In this document: one piece after another, positions 7,826 through 15,237 of the stretch | Position numbering within the stretch: position 1 is the stretch's first letter | Layout of the letters: the number at the start of each line of letters is the position of its first letter | DNA from: RGIG5327 sp045612485 | Lineage (GTDB): Bacteria > Verrucomicrobiota > Lentisphaeria > Victivallales > UBA1829 | Assembly: GCA_045612485.1 (NCBI GenBank) | Contig: JAZKZE010000070.1 | Span: 1 to 17,073, forward strand | DNA length: 17,073 bases | Direction: 5' to 3' | Notes under the pieces: generated by a model | The model's input: only the letters and a program-made list of their open reading frames with translations | Database searches by the model: none | What the model was told of the DNA's origin: nothing | Program-made: the position numbers and the translations under genes

Positions 7826-9427
7826 TTATTTTTTGTTCCCGGCATCCAGTTTAAGGACAATATAGTTATTGCCGGCTGTCGTGCTGACGGAAAAAGAGGA
7901 TTCTGCCGGAATCGTTCCGGTTGTATGAAGTGTCATTCCCGGCGTCTTTTCCAGTACGGTGATTTTTCTTCCGGCGGCACAGGCGGGCAGGGAAAGAACT
8001 TTATTTTTCACTTCTTTATGGAAATCTGCGTAAACCACAAAAGAATCCCCCTGGAAATGATAATAGAAACTTGTTGCCTCTTTTGCTTTCTGCGGGTTGA
8101 AGAACTGCTTGTAGGCTACGGTTTCCATCACCGTTCCAGGCTTGATACTTTTGATACTGTAGGCATAAGGGTACATTTTTTTTGTTTTGTAAAGCAGATA
8201 AAGGGAATCTCTTGTCTGATCTTTACCCTTTGCCGTGCAGCCCATGAAGAGAGAGTATCCCAGAGCTGCTCCGTATTCCATCTCTTTTTTACCGGAAAGC
8301 CGGATATAACGGTCGCAGGGATCTTCCGGATCAAGACAGTCTTTTCTTTTGATGAGATAAGATACGGGCATGGCAGGTTTCAGATTTTCAACGTTTGTGA
8401 AATCGTACTCAAAGATTTTTTCTTTGTTGCTTGCGGATGGAACCTTGAGTTTTTTCAGTTTCGGAATATAAAAACGCTGTTTGGGACTTGCACCGAAAAG
8501 ACCGCGCCAGTTCATCATAACTTCCAATGCTGTTGCCGTACTTAATGCCACATGATAGGTCGTCCTTCTGTAATTGACAGCACTGCCCCAGGGATCAAAG
8601 CGTAAACGGTTTTCAAATGTGGCAAGGCGGGGAAGTGCGGCATATTCCGGGTACTGTTTCTTCAGCTCATCCGTATGCAGATAAAACATATGCATTTTAT
8701 TTGTCCAGCGGGGGGAGGGAATTTTCCCGGGAGCATTTTTTACACTCTGTACAGCATAATAAGGATCGATCACATCATGGGTGAAATAGAAATCCGCAAA
8801 GGTACATTTAACTTCCCTGCCTTCAGGGACAGGTTCTTTGCCGTCTGCAAGAAGCTCACATCTTGTGATCCTGTTCAGCGGATACAACTGCGTCACTGTC
8901 ATTTTCTTTATGGCAAATGCTTTTCCTTTGTAATACATTTTTTTTGAATACGGACGGGCAAATGCAGGGGAAAGGGTATTTTTTCTTCCGGGAGAGTGGA
9001 CAATAATGGAATCCTTATCCACAATATTCATAATGACAAATTTCTTTTTACTGTTGTTTTCCTCAAAAAGCCCGCCAATATCTTTTTCCGTCAGACCATG
9101 CCCGGGGATCGTAAGCAAACTTGTATAGATGGAACCATGGTTGCCGCTCAACGTTCCGTAATTGCCGATGGGTGGATTGGCGGCATATTCATCTCCGCCG
9201 GCATGGAGTATGATCCCTTTGGTTTTGCAGTCTGCCAGAGGTGTACCCGGAGCGAGCAGGTAGGCGGATTCATTGCATCCGCGTTCCACACAGACCACAA
9301 GATCGTACTCATTGGAATATTTACTGCGGACAAGAAAATCATTTCCAGTACGGTAAAGTGTCACGGAATCAGCCGCCATAAGGGTAACAGGCAATGACGC
9401 TGCGAGGAAAAGAGAGGTAAGATTCAT
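7826..9427 (-). CDS. Secreted protein of unknown function (533 residues)
   Basis: I do not recognise the family. Residues 1-18 form a signal peptide (MNLTSLFLAASLPVTLMA) with a likely cut before ADS. The mature protein is rich in beta-strand patterns, Tyr and Lys, with few long helices. Cys46 and Cys51 (VVCVERGC) could form a small disulfide loop. The last 60 or so residues (LSLPACAAGRKITVLEKTPGM... to NYIVLKLD) resemble the small beta-sandwich that often closes secreted carbohydrate-active proteins, but no glycosidase active-site motif is evident. Expression is supported by an extended -10 promoter at 9471-9498 and an AAAGGAT Shine-Dalgarno 8-9 bases before the ATG. It is probably a single-gene unit or the first gene before lon, depending on whether the 7766-7786 element terminates. 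An exported, lineage-specific polysaccharide-related protein is a guess. Confidence 0.7.
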   Translation of the reverse strand: MNLTSLFLAASLPVTLMAADSVTLYRTGNDFLVRSKYSNEYDLVVCVERGCNESAYLLAPGTPLADCKTKGIILHAGGDEYAANPPIGNYGTLSGNHGSIYTSLLTIPGHGLTEKDIGGLFEENNSKKKFVIMNIVDKDSIIVHSPGRKNTLSPAFARPYSKKMYYKGKAFAIKKMTVTQLYPLNRITRCELLADGKEPVPEGREVKCTFADFYFTHDVIDPYYAVQSVKNAPGKIPSPRWTNKMHMFYLHTDELKKQYPEYAALPRLATFENRLRFDPWGSAVNYRRTTYHVALSTATALEVMMNWRGLFGASPKQRFYIPKLKKLKVPSASNKEKIFEYDFTNVENLKPAMPVSYLIKRKDCLDPEDPCDRYIRLSGKKEMEYGAALGYSLFMGCTAKGKDQTRDSLYLLYKTKKMYPYAYSIKSIKPGTVMETVAYKQFFNPQKAKEATSFYYHFQGDSFVVYADFHKEVKNKVLSLPACAAGRKITVLEKTPGMTLHTTGTIPAESSFSVSTTAGNNYIVLKLDAGNKK

Positions 9428-9470
9428 AAAAAAAATCCTTTTTTGTTGCTTTGGTACGAGTTTTCTTCTG

Positions 9471-9498
9471 AATATAGCATATTTTTTCTATCTTTCAA
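9471..9498 (-). promoter_or_regulatory. Sigma-70-like promoter of the secreted orphan
   Basis: On the minus strand TTGAAA (9493-9498) and TATATT (9471-9476) are 16 bases apart, and TGC precedes the -10 (an extended TGn -10). The predicted start is near 9465, giving a leader of about 38 bases to the ATG. It faces away from the TolC-family gene. Confidence 0.65.
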
Positions 9499-9600
9499 GC
9501 AACGAATGAAAAGGCAGCGGAATAATAATGAAAAAAAGAAAAATTGTTTAAAAATGGAAATTATTTATTAAAAAAATCATCAAAAAAGGTTTATTCCTGT

Positions 9601-9628
9601 TTGATTTTTGAAAAATCCAGTGTATAAT
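9601..9628 (+). promoter_or_regulatory. Sigma-70-like promoter of the TolC-family gene
   Basis: TTGATT (9601-9606) and a consensus TATAAT (9623-9628) are 16 bases apart. The predicted start is near 9635, leaving a leader of about 74 bases. GAGGA lies 7 bases before the ATG. The rest of the 281-base divergent gap (9428-9708) is A/T-rich and shows no gene. Confidence 0.7.
9603..9617. promoter_or_regulatory. Palindrome over the -35/spacer of the TolC-family promoter (candidate operator)
   Basis: GATTTTT (9603-9609), G (9610), AAAAATC (9611-9617): perfect 7-base arms around one base. It overlaps the -35 element and the upstream half of the spacer, so a protein bound there would block RNA polymerase. 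The odd centre and A-tract arms resemble the larger palindrome before lon. Confidence 0.4.
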
Positions 9629-9708
9629 AAATAGAAATTTATGAAAATAAGAACATTGAAAACTTCCTGTCAATAAAGGAAATTTTTAAAAATCCCGAGG
9701 AAAAGATC

Positions 9709-11136
9709 ATGAAAAAAGGTAAAAATGTATTCAAAACAATGCTTTCAGGCGTTGGTTCCGTTGCAGTTCTTGCAACTCTTTGCAGTGCGTGTACTTCCTA
9801 CACTCCCCCTCCTGCCGCGATCACGAAAAGTTCCTTTACGGATATTCCGAAAGATGATCACCAGAGGATCTCTGTCAATGACAAGTATCTCACACTCAAG
9901 GAAGCACAGAATATTGCAGTACGCAACAATCCTTCCTTCCGTATGAAATATTATGCTGTGAACGCCGCAAGAGCTGCTTACTATGCCTCTTTTGCCTCTT
10001 ATCTGCCCCAGCTTTCCTTTGATTTCAATGTCACAGGCACATTCCGGGATCAGGTTTCCTATCATGAAGTAAATCCCCACAGCAAGGGAATTTCCGCCAC
10101 CCCCAGCCTGAATGCCAGCTGGATGGTTTTTGACTCCCTTGCCAGAGAAATGAATATGCTTGCCGCCAAACACGGCTGGAAGAAAAGCGAAGCACTGGAA
10201 CTGGATGCCCGCCGTATTCTCGTAAGGGATGTGGCTTATGCCTACAACAACGTTCTGCTTGCCAGAGAAAAGATCCGCATTGCAGAACAGGATATGGCCT
10301 TCCAGGATTCCCAGCTTAAAGAAAACGAATTGAAGTTTGAAGTCGGTTCTGTAACTCTTTCCGATGTACTGAACTTCAAAGCCTACTACAACTCTGCTGA
10401 ATCCAATCTTTTTGCCGCACAGTACAATTTCGCTTCCTATAAATATGCTCTTGCTGTACTGATGGGACTTACCGAAGGGAAACTTCCTGATGATCTCAAA
10501 TTCCCCGGTATGCTTTCCGCTGACGGCGAAGTGCTTGCCTCCCTCTCCGTTTATCTGGATATGGCTCTTGCCAACCGTCCCGACCTGAGAGCATACAGAG
10601 AAGCACTGGAAGTTGCCAAATACAATTACTACGGCTCCATGAGTGCATTCGGTCCCAAAGCCTATTTTACCGCCAATATCGGTTACGGATACAGCCGTTC
10701 CAAAGCCCGCAATTATGATAATACCGATACAGTAAGCAAATCCAGCACCTTCACCCACTCTTACGGATTCAATGTCTCCTGGGATCTCTTCAGCGGTGGA
10801 GCCACATTCTTCAATATGCGTGCAAAACAGGCTGCCATGTTCCAGAGCGATTTTGAACTGGCAAGCAACTGGATCACAGCCATCTCTGAAGTGCGTATAG
10901 CATACGATAACTACCAGACCGCTGTAAAACAGGTGAAACTTTCCCAGAAGAACCTGGAACTTTCCCGTAAGATCCGTGACCTGGTGGACGAAGAATACAG
11001 AGCTGGTAATACAGAGCTTACCCGTCTGAACGAAGCACAGAGAGACTTTGTGGATAATGAAACCACTCTTGCTACTTATGTGATCGAAATGCACAATGCC
11101 AAAGCAAAGCTGATCGCCGTGACAGGTGGTTTCTAA
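9709..11136 (+). CDS. TolC-family outer-membrane efflux protein
   Basis: 475 residues, the usual size of TolC/OprM-type channels, which trimerise into a beta-barrel plus periplasmic helical tunnel. The export signal has a basic start, a hydrophobic core (about 11-24) and Cys25/Cys28 in LATLCSACTS. C28 would be the lipidated residue, as in OprM-type members, but C at -3 makes the lipobox atypical. Two OEP repeats are visible: LTLKEAQNIAVRNNPSF (61-77) to about 255, and about 285-475 starting near LANRPDLRAYREALEVA. Barrel-type alternation appears at 98-145 and 317-365, with long heptad helices at 150-250 and 375-470. The usual 'D.LNA...' element reads TLSDVLNFKAY (216-226). No membrane-fusion or inner-membrane transporter gene is adjacent, so the substrate cannot be inferred. 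Own promoter and operator-like palindrome upstream. Confidence 0.9.
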   Translation: MKKGKNVFKTMLSGVGSVAVLATLCSACTSYTPPPAAITKSSFTDIPKDDHQRISVNDKYLTLKEAQNIAVRNNPSFRMKYYAVNAARAAYYASFASYLPQLSFDFNVTGTFRDQVSYHEVNPHSKGISATPSLNASWMVFDSLAREMNMLAAKHGWKKSEALELDARRILVRDVAYAYNNVLLAREKIRIAEQDMAFQDSQLKENELKFEVGSVTLSDVLNFKAYYNSAESNLFAAQYNFASYKYALAVLMGLTEGKLPDDLKFPGMLSADGEVLASLSVYLDMALANRPDLRAYREALEVAKYNYYGSMSAFGPKAYFTANIGYGYSRSKARNYDNTDTVSKSSTFTHSYGFNVSWDLFSGGATFFNMRAKQAAMFQSDFELASNWITAISEVRIAYDNYQTAVKQVKLSQKNLELSRKIRDLVDEEYRAGNTELTRLNEAQRDFVDNETTLATYVIEMHNAKAKLIAVTGGF

Positions 11137-11211
11137 TACAGACGCAAGTCAAGAAATATAAACAGAATACCGTTGCTCATTTTTTTTACAGAGCCGCGGA
11201 AAAAAATACTG

Positions 11212-11245
11212 AACTGCACAAGGCAAAAACCTCTGTGCAGTTTTT
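11212..11245 (+). terminator. Strong hairpin terminator inside the gltX leader
   Basis: AACTGCACA (11212-11220) pairs with TGTGCAGTT (11234-11242). The stem continues inward with AGG/CCT (11221-11223 with 11230-11232) and one bulged C (11233); the loop is CAAAAA. TTTTT runs from 11241 to 11245. It can terminate the TolC-family transcript, which ends 76 bases earlier. Only 21 bases separate it from the gltX ATG, so gltX transcription must start before it and pass through. Confidence 0.85.
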
Positions 11246-11266
11246 ATGTGAGAAAGGATAATTTAC

Positions 11267-12859
11267 ATGAGTATCAGAGCAAGATTTGCCCCGTCTCCCA
11301 CAGGGCAGGTACACATCGGCAACATCCGTACTGCCATTTTCAACTATCTTTTTACCCGTCACAACAAGGGGGAATTCCTTCTTCGTATTGAAGATACCGA
11401 CCTTGAACGTTCCACAAAACAGGCGATCGACGCATTGTATGACTGCATGAAATGGCTGGGACTGGATTATGACGGGGAAGTTATGTATCAGACGACCCAG
11501 AGCGAATATCATAAACAGGTGGCAAAAGAGTTTGCTGCAAAAGGGCTTGCTTATGAATTGAACCCCGGAGAAGAGAATACACCTCTGCTTTTCCGGCTGG
11601 AATATGCTTGTGATTCCTTCCCCTTTGTCCGTTCCAAAGGGGGTGTGAAAGTGGATGTAGCTTCTGAAGCTCCTGTAAAGATCAACAGAGGCGGAGTGGT
11701 TTATTCCACCGTAAACCACAAGGGAAAAGTTGTGGAAAGTGCCGGATGTCTTGCCGGATTCAAAGATTTGAAAGTATATGGAAAAGATTCCGCATTGCTT
11801 TTCACTCTTTCTGCTGAAAATATTGAAGAAATCAAAAATCTTGTTGAACCTGTGGTGATCGAAAATGCCGCTGCCATTGAGTTTGAAAGACGGGAAGTGT
11901 TTTTCAATGATCTTGTGAAAAAAGAACTTTCCAAACCTCTGGACAGTATCAAAGATTTCATTATCATCCGCAGTGACGGCAGTCCCGTATTCCATCTTGC
12001 CAATGTCTGTGACGATATTACCCAGAAAGTTACTCATATCGTCCGCGGTGATGACCATGTGGAAAATACCTACCGTCATCTTTTCATCTTCCAGAGCATG
12101 GGCTATCCGGTGCCTGTTTATGCCCATCTTCCCATGATCGTCAATGCTTCCGGCAAGCCTTACAGCAAACGTGACGGGGATGCTTTTGTCGGTGATTTCC
12201 GTGAAAAAGGCTTCCTGCCCCATGCACTCTTCAATTATCTTGCGCTTCTGGGCTGGTCTCCCGGGGATGACAGGGAAAAAATGAGTATGGAAGAGATGAT
12301 CTCCGCCTTTGAGATCGAAAAAGCACAACATTCCGCCGCACAGTTTGACTTTGCCAAACTTTCCAACATGAATGGTGCATATATTGCAGAAATGCCCTTT
12401 GAGGAATTTGAAAAAGCCTGCTGGGATTTTGCGGAAAGATTTGCTTACAGAGTAATCGCTTCCAGAGAGGTATTCACAAAAGTTGCTGCTCTTATGCAGA
12501 GCCGTACAAAAGTATTTACCGATATTGCTGCATGGAGTTATTTCTTTGAAGATGTGAAAGAATATGATGGAAAAGGAATGAAAAAATTCCTGAAAGATCA
12601 GACCATGCGTGATGCCCTTGCTTCTCTGGTTCCGGTCTTTGCTTCCGGCGAGCTGAAAGAGGCGTCCGCCATTGAAGGTGCCATCCGCAAAGCGGAAGAA
12701 ACTTTCGGAATGGGCCAGGGAAAACTCAATCAGAGTATCCGTGTAGCTGTCACAGGAACGACGGTGGGGGCGGGGATGTATGAAACTATTGAGATCCTCG
12801 GAACAGAAAAATGTGCTGAACGCATTACCAAAGCCCTTGCACAGGAACTTCCCGCATAA
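11267..12859 (+). CDS. gltX: Glutamate-tRNA ligase, divergent middle domain
   Basis: 530 residues (E. coli GltX has 471). It charges tRNA-Glu with glutamate using ATP in the cytoplasm. Class I signatures: the HIGH motif as HIGN within PSPTGQVHIGNIRTA (10-23), IEDTDLER (41-48), and the KMSKS-type motif as KPYSKR (297-302). Also typical are IRSDGSPVFHLANVCDD (234-250), FLPHALFNYLALLGWS (316-331) and the C-terminal anticodon-binding end GKLNQSIRVAVTG (485-497). A full anticodon-binding domain excludes a short glutamyl-queuosine synthetase. Odd: where most bacterial enzymes have a CxC...CxH zinc subdomain and about 60 residues, this one has about 107 residues (98-205) without that cysteine pattern. 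AAAGGA lies before the ATG, 21 bases after a terminator hairpin. It starts the gltX-def-membrane gene-CDC123-like-queD run; the gap to def is 12 bases. Confidence 0.93.
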   Translation: MSIRARFAPSPTGQVHIGNIRTAIFNYLFTRHNKGEFLLRIEDTDLERSTKQAIDALYDCMKWLGLDYDGEVMYQTTQSEYHKQVAKEFAAKGLAYELNPGEENTPLLFRLEYACDSFPFVRSKGGVKVDVASEAPVKINRGGVVYSTVNHKGKVVESAGCLAGFKDLKVYGKDSALLFTLSAENIEEIKNLVEPVVIENAAAIEFERREVFFNDLVKKELSKPLDSIKDFIIIRSDGSPVFHLANVCDDITQKVTHIVRGDDHVENTYRHLFIFQSMGYPVPVYAHLPMIVNASGKPYSKRDGDAFVGDFREKGFLPHALFNYLALLGWSPGDDREKMSMEEMISAFEIEKAQHSAAQFDFAKLSNMNGAYIAEMPFEEFEKACWDFAERFAYRVIASREVFTKVAALMQSRTKVFTDIAAWSYFFEDVKEYDGKGMKKFLKDQTMRDALASLVPVFASGELKEASAIEGAIRKAEETFGMGQGKLNQSIRVAVTGTTVGAGMYETIEILGTEKCAERITKALAQELPA

Positions 12860-12871
12860 GGAGAAATAAGA

Positions 12872-13486
12872 ATGATCACCTATCCGAAAAACCGCAAAAC
12901 CCTGCCTATGCGTATATTGGGGGACAGTGTCCTGCACAGCAACACAAAGGAAGTGACTGTGGAGGATGACGAACTGCGGAAGTTTGCTGAAGTGATGATC
13001 GAAACCATGTATGCCAAAGACGGAGTGGGACTTGCTGCTCCGCAGGTCGGGGTTTCTTTGAAGATGATCACGCTTCATGTGGATCCCCCTGTGGATGAGG
13101 ATGGCAACCTTCTGCGACCCCTTTCTCCCGGGGAAGCGGAACTTTGTCCGAAAATGCCCATAACAGTACTCAATCCCAGGATCGTTTCCTTTTCTGAAAT
13201 AAAGGAAACGAAGGAAGAAGGGTGTTTGAGTGTGCCCGGAATTTACGCTCCTGTTGAACGGCCTGTAAATGTCGTTGTTGCCGGCAAATTGCTGGATGGC
13301 CCTGAATTCTGTTTGGAATGTACCGGACTTCTTGCGAGGGCTTTCCAGCATGAGATCGATCATCTTGACGGGGTGGTCTTTGTTCAGCGAGTGAAAGATC
13401 CCCATTTTGAAAAGGCACTGCCTGCATTCAAAAAAGTGATCAGAAAAAGCGGTGCAAAAAACTATCAGATCAAGCGTCTGGACTGA
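12872..13486 (+). CDS. def: Peptide deformylase
   Basis: 204 residues (E. coli Def has 169). It removes the N-formyl group from nascent proteins at the ribosome exit. All three family motifs are intact: GVGLAAPQVG (51-60), EEGCLSVPG (116-123 region, metal ligand C118) and QHEIDHLDGV (159-168, with ligands H160 and H164 and catalytic E161). The extra length comes from a 12-residue N-terminal lead, an insertion at about 71-96 between the first two motifs (DPPVDEDGN... to CPKMP), and a basic C-terminal helix. AAGGAG about 8 bases before the ATG directly follows the gltX stop, so it is surely cotranscribed with gltX. Met13 (MRILGDSVL) aligns with the usual family start, but the Shine-Dalgarno supports Met1. 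Confidence 0.95.
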   Translation: MITYPKNRKTLPMRILGDSVLHSNTKEVTVEDDELRKFAEVMIETMYAKDGVGLAAPQVGVSLKMITLHVDPPVDEDGNLLRPLSPGEAELCPKMPITVLNPRIVSFSEIKETKEEGCLSVPGIYAPVERPVNVVVAGKLLDGPEFCLECTGLLARAFQHEIDHLDGVVFVQRVKDPHFEKALPAFKKVIRKSGAKNYQIKRLD

Positions 13487-13501
13487 AAACGGAAGACTGA
13501 A

Positions 13502-14458
13502 ATGAACTTTGTAAAGACAATATGGAATGTGGTGAGAAATCCGTCATGCTTTCCGCTTCTTGCGCAGAAGAGTATCTGGAAAGCATTGTTTTATTATCTG
13601 TTTCTGGCATTTCTTCTTGCGTTTCTTTTTTCCTGTCTTGAAAGCTGTTCCATCAACAGGGAGATCCGGGAAAGCTGTACTTTCATTTTTGAAAGGACCG
13701 GGGGATTCCGTTTCGGTAAAGATGGAATCACAACAATAAAGACTCCGGAAGAAAAAAAGGAGTATGAGATCACTACGTCCCGCGGTAAATTGCGGATGGA
13801 TTATCTGCCCGGCGCAATTCTGACTCCGGATGAGATCAAAGGATGGCCGGATGATACGCTTTACGGTGTGATCCTTATGCGTAACGGGGTAATGTCCTGG
13901 ACAAAATATTCCCGCAGTGAGGATCGTTATCTTGTTATGGCGACTTTTCTGGAGAAAAATTTTGATTCTTCCCTTCCGGCAGTACAGCTGCTTGATACGG
14001 AAGAGTTTGCCTCTTTTGTAAAGAAAGCCGGAAAAGATGGAAAAGGCAGTATCGTTCTCCGGGAAGAATTCCGTGACGGACAATACACGGATCCCATGCT
14101 TTTAAGCCGTATTCTTGAAGCCTTTACCGCATTCGGAAACTGGGGGATCCTTTTGATTCAGTATGTCGTCTTCGGACTTTTTACGGTGGCATTTTTCGTT
14201 CTTGTTCAGCTTTTCCGTATGGGACCGGGAGGAAAAAGACTGCCGTTACGTGTAAATTGTGTGATCACACTTTTTGCCGCATTGCCGGGATTGATCGCCG
14301 GAGCAGTGTTCCAGTCTTTCCATATTGTATTTCTTGATTTTCAGAATGTATTTCTCATTGTTTTCTTTGTGTATGATATTCTTGCATTCAATGCGTACTA
14401 CCGTTCATTCGGTAAAACAGAGAATCATACAGAAGAAGACGGAAATGATGAGAAATAA
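13502..14458 (+). CDS. Four-helix membrane protein, DUF1189-like layout
   Basis: 318 residues. Hydrophobic segments lie at about 26-46, 215-237, 252-272 and 280-300. A soluble loop of about 165 residues (47-213) follows the first helix, probably outside the cytoplasm, and a short acidic C-terminal tail ends the protein. The N-terminal 'NVVRNPSCFPLLAQKSIWKALFYYLF' pattern and this helix layout resemble DUF1189-type proteins, which have no established biochemical role. No catalytic motif is seen. It starts 15 bases after def with only a weak GGAAGA ribosome site, and ends 36 bases before the CDC123-like gene, so it belongs to the same transcript. The assignment to DUF1189 is tentative; the membrane topology is the firmer statement. 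Confidence 0.7.
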   Translation: MNFVKTIWNVVRNPSCFPLLAQKSIWKALFYYLFLAFLLAFLFSCLESCSINREIRESCTFIFERTGGFRFGKDGITTIKTPEEKKEYEITTSRGKLRMDYLPGAILTPDEIKGWPDDTLYGVILMRNGVMSWTKYSRSEDRYLVMATFLEKNFDSSLPAVQLLDTEEFASFVKKAGKDGKGSIVLREEFRDGQYTDPMLLSRILEAFTAFGNWGILLIQYVVFGLFTVAFFVLVQLFRMGPGGKRLPLRVNCVITLFAALPGLIAGAVFQSFHIVFLDFQNVFLIVFFVYDILAFNAYYRSFGKTENHTEEDGNDEK

Positions 14459-14494
14459 AAAAAAACGTTTGTTTTTGTATAAGGAGTTGTTGCA

Positions 14495-15217
14495 ATGAAT
14501 AATACGGATAAAAAAGAATACCCGATGCAGAAATGGTATCCGGCTCTGTCAGCGGTATGTTTTCCCACGATTTTTGTTTCTCTGACGGAGGAGGAGATCA
14601 AAGCACTTGCCGCCGGGACCCTGGAAGGAAACTGTGTAGAAAACGTGATCGGTAGGATCTCCGGGGGCGTTAAAAATCTACCTGCGCCCCGGTTTATTTC
14701 CGTGGATACCTTTTCCCCTGTGGATACAGAAAGATACAAAGAGAAAAAAGGGGCTGTCAATTCTGCAAAAAGTATATGGAATGTACTTTGCAGCAGTGAA
14801 AAGGTGAGAAGAGAAGCCGCAGAGGGCAGGGTGACCAATATCTGTATCCGTCCTTTCCGCAGAATGGATGTGGCGAGAGAGTTCAGAGTTTTCATCAGAG
14901 ATGGAAAATTTGCCGGTATGAGTCAGTATCATCTTGTCCGGCACTTCCGCAGACTGGTGGAGAGGGAAGCTGAATATATGGCTCTGGTATCTGCCTTTGT
15001 GGAGAAGATCGCCCCCTTCCTGCCGGAAAAGGATATTGCAGCGGATATTTATATTACCCATACCAGAAGAGTCCTCCTTGTTGATCTGAATTCCTGGGGA
15101 GGTAATACAGATGCAAAAATGCTGAAATGGGAGCAGTTGCAGGAAACGCAGAAACCGGTTTACGGGATCGTGCCGCCTCCCCGGAAGATCAGCGGACAAC
15201 TGGAAGTAAAATTTTAA
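14495..15217 (+). CDS. CDC123-like ATP-grasp protein
   Basis: 240 residues. The C-terminal half carries the family pattern of D123/CDC123, the eukaryotic eIF2-assembly factor with an ATP-grasp fold that also occurs in bacteria. ICIRPF (116-121) matches the 'LRPW' strand, AREFRVFIRDGKFAGMSQYH (127-146) the 'EFR.FV..g.l.aiSQy' segment, ADIYI (183-187) the 'DvYi' strand, and LLVDLNSWGGNTDAKMLKW (194-212) the 'v.liDfNp....td.llf.W' metal-binding end. D184, D197 and N199 are the likely Mg/ATP ligands. The N-terminal KWYPAL...FPTIFVSLTEEEIKAL (13-38) also fits. Odd: the 'KLNWSSPKDA' stretch, which holds two lysines in eukaryotic CDC123, seems replaced by SVDTFSPVDT (69-78). AAGGAG lies 8 bases before the ATG. 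queD follows after 20 bases. Cytoplasmic. Reaction unknown; related proteins are proposed to be ATP-dependent ligases. Confidence 0.8.
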   Translation: MNNTDKKEYPMQKWYPALSAVCFPTIFVSLTEEEIKALAAGTLEGNCVENVIGRISGGVKNLPAPRFISVDTFSPVDTERYKEKKGAVNSAKSIWNVLCSSEKVRREAAEGRVTNICIRPFRRMDVAREFRVFIRDGKFAGMSQYHLVRHFRRLVEREAEYMALVSAFVEKIAPFLPEKDIAADIYITHTRRVLLVDLNSWGGNTDAKMLKWEQLQETQKPVYGIVPPPRKISGQLEVKF

Positions 15218-15237
15218 AACAGGCAAGAGGTGTTATT

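Noticed and set aside
6346..7854. 502-codon plus-strand open frame opposite lon
   Set aside because: Same register effect as above. Lon is complete and conserved on the other strand, and the antisense product is low-complexity Phe/His/Cys-rich.
9428..9708. Possible small RNA or replication-origin-like region at the strand switch
   Set aside because: The A/T richness is explained by two divergent promoters; no DnaA-box cluster, stable hairpin plus T-run, or tRNA-like fold was seen.
9745..11094. 449-codon minus-strand open frame opposite the TolC-family gene
   Set aside because: Codon-register shadow; its content is unlike a natural protein (excess Gly, Phe, Ile, His) and the TolC-family reading is clear.
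11186..13405. 739-codon open frame on the minus strand opposite gltX and def
   Set aside because: It is in exact codon register with gltX and def, so it stays open simply because those genes avoid TTA, CTA and TCA. The translation has no recognisable family and no ribosome site, while both sense genes are unmistakable.
15127..15237. N-terminal extension of QueD from ATG 15127
   Set aside because: It overlaps the CDC123-like gene in another frame, lacks similarity to PTPS proteins and has no ribosome site; ATG 15238 gives the standard N-terminus.
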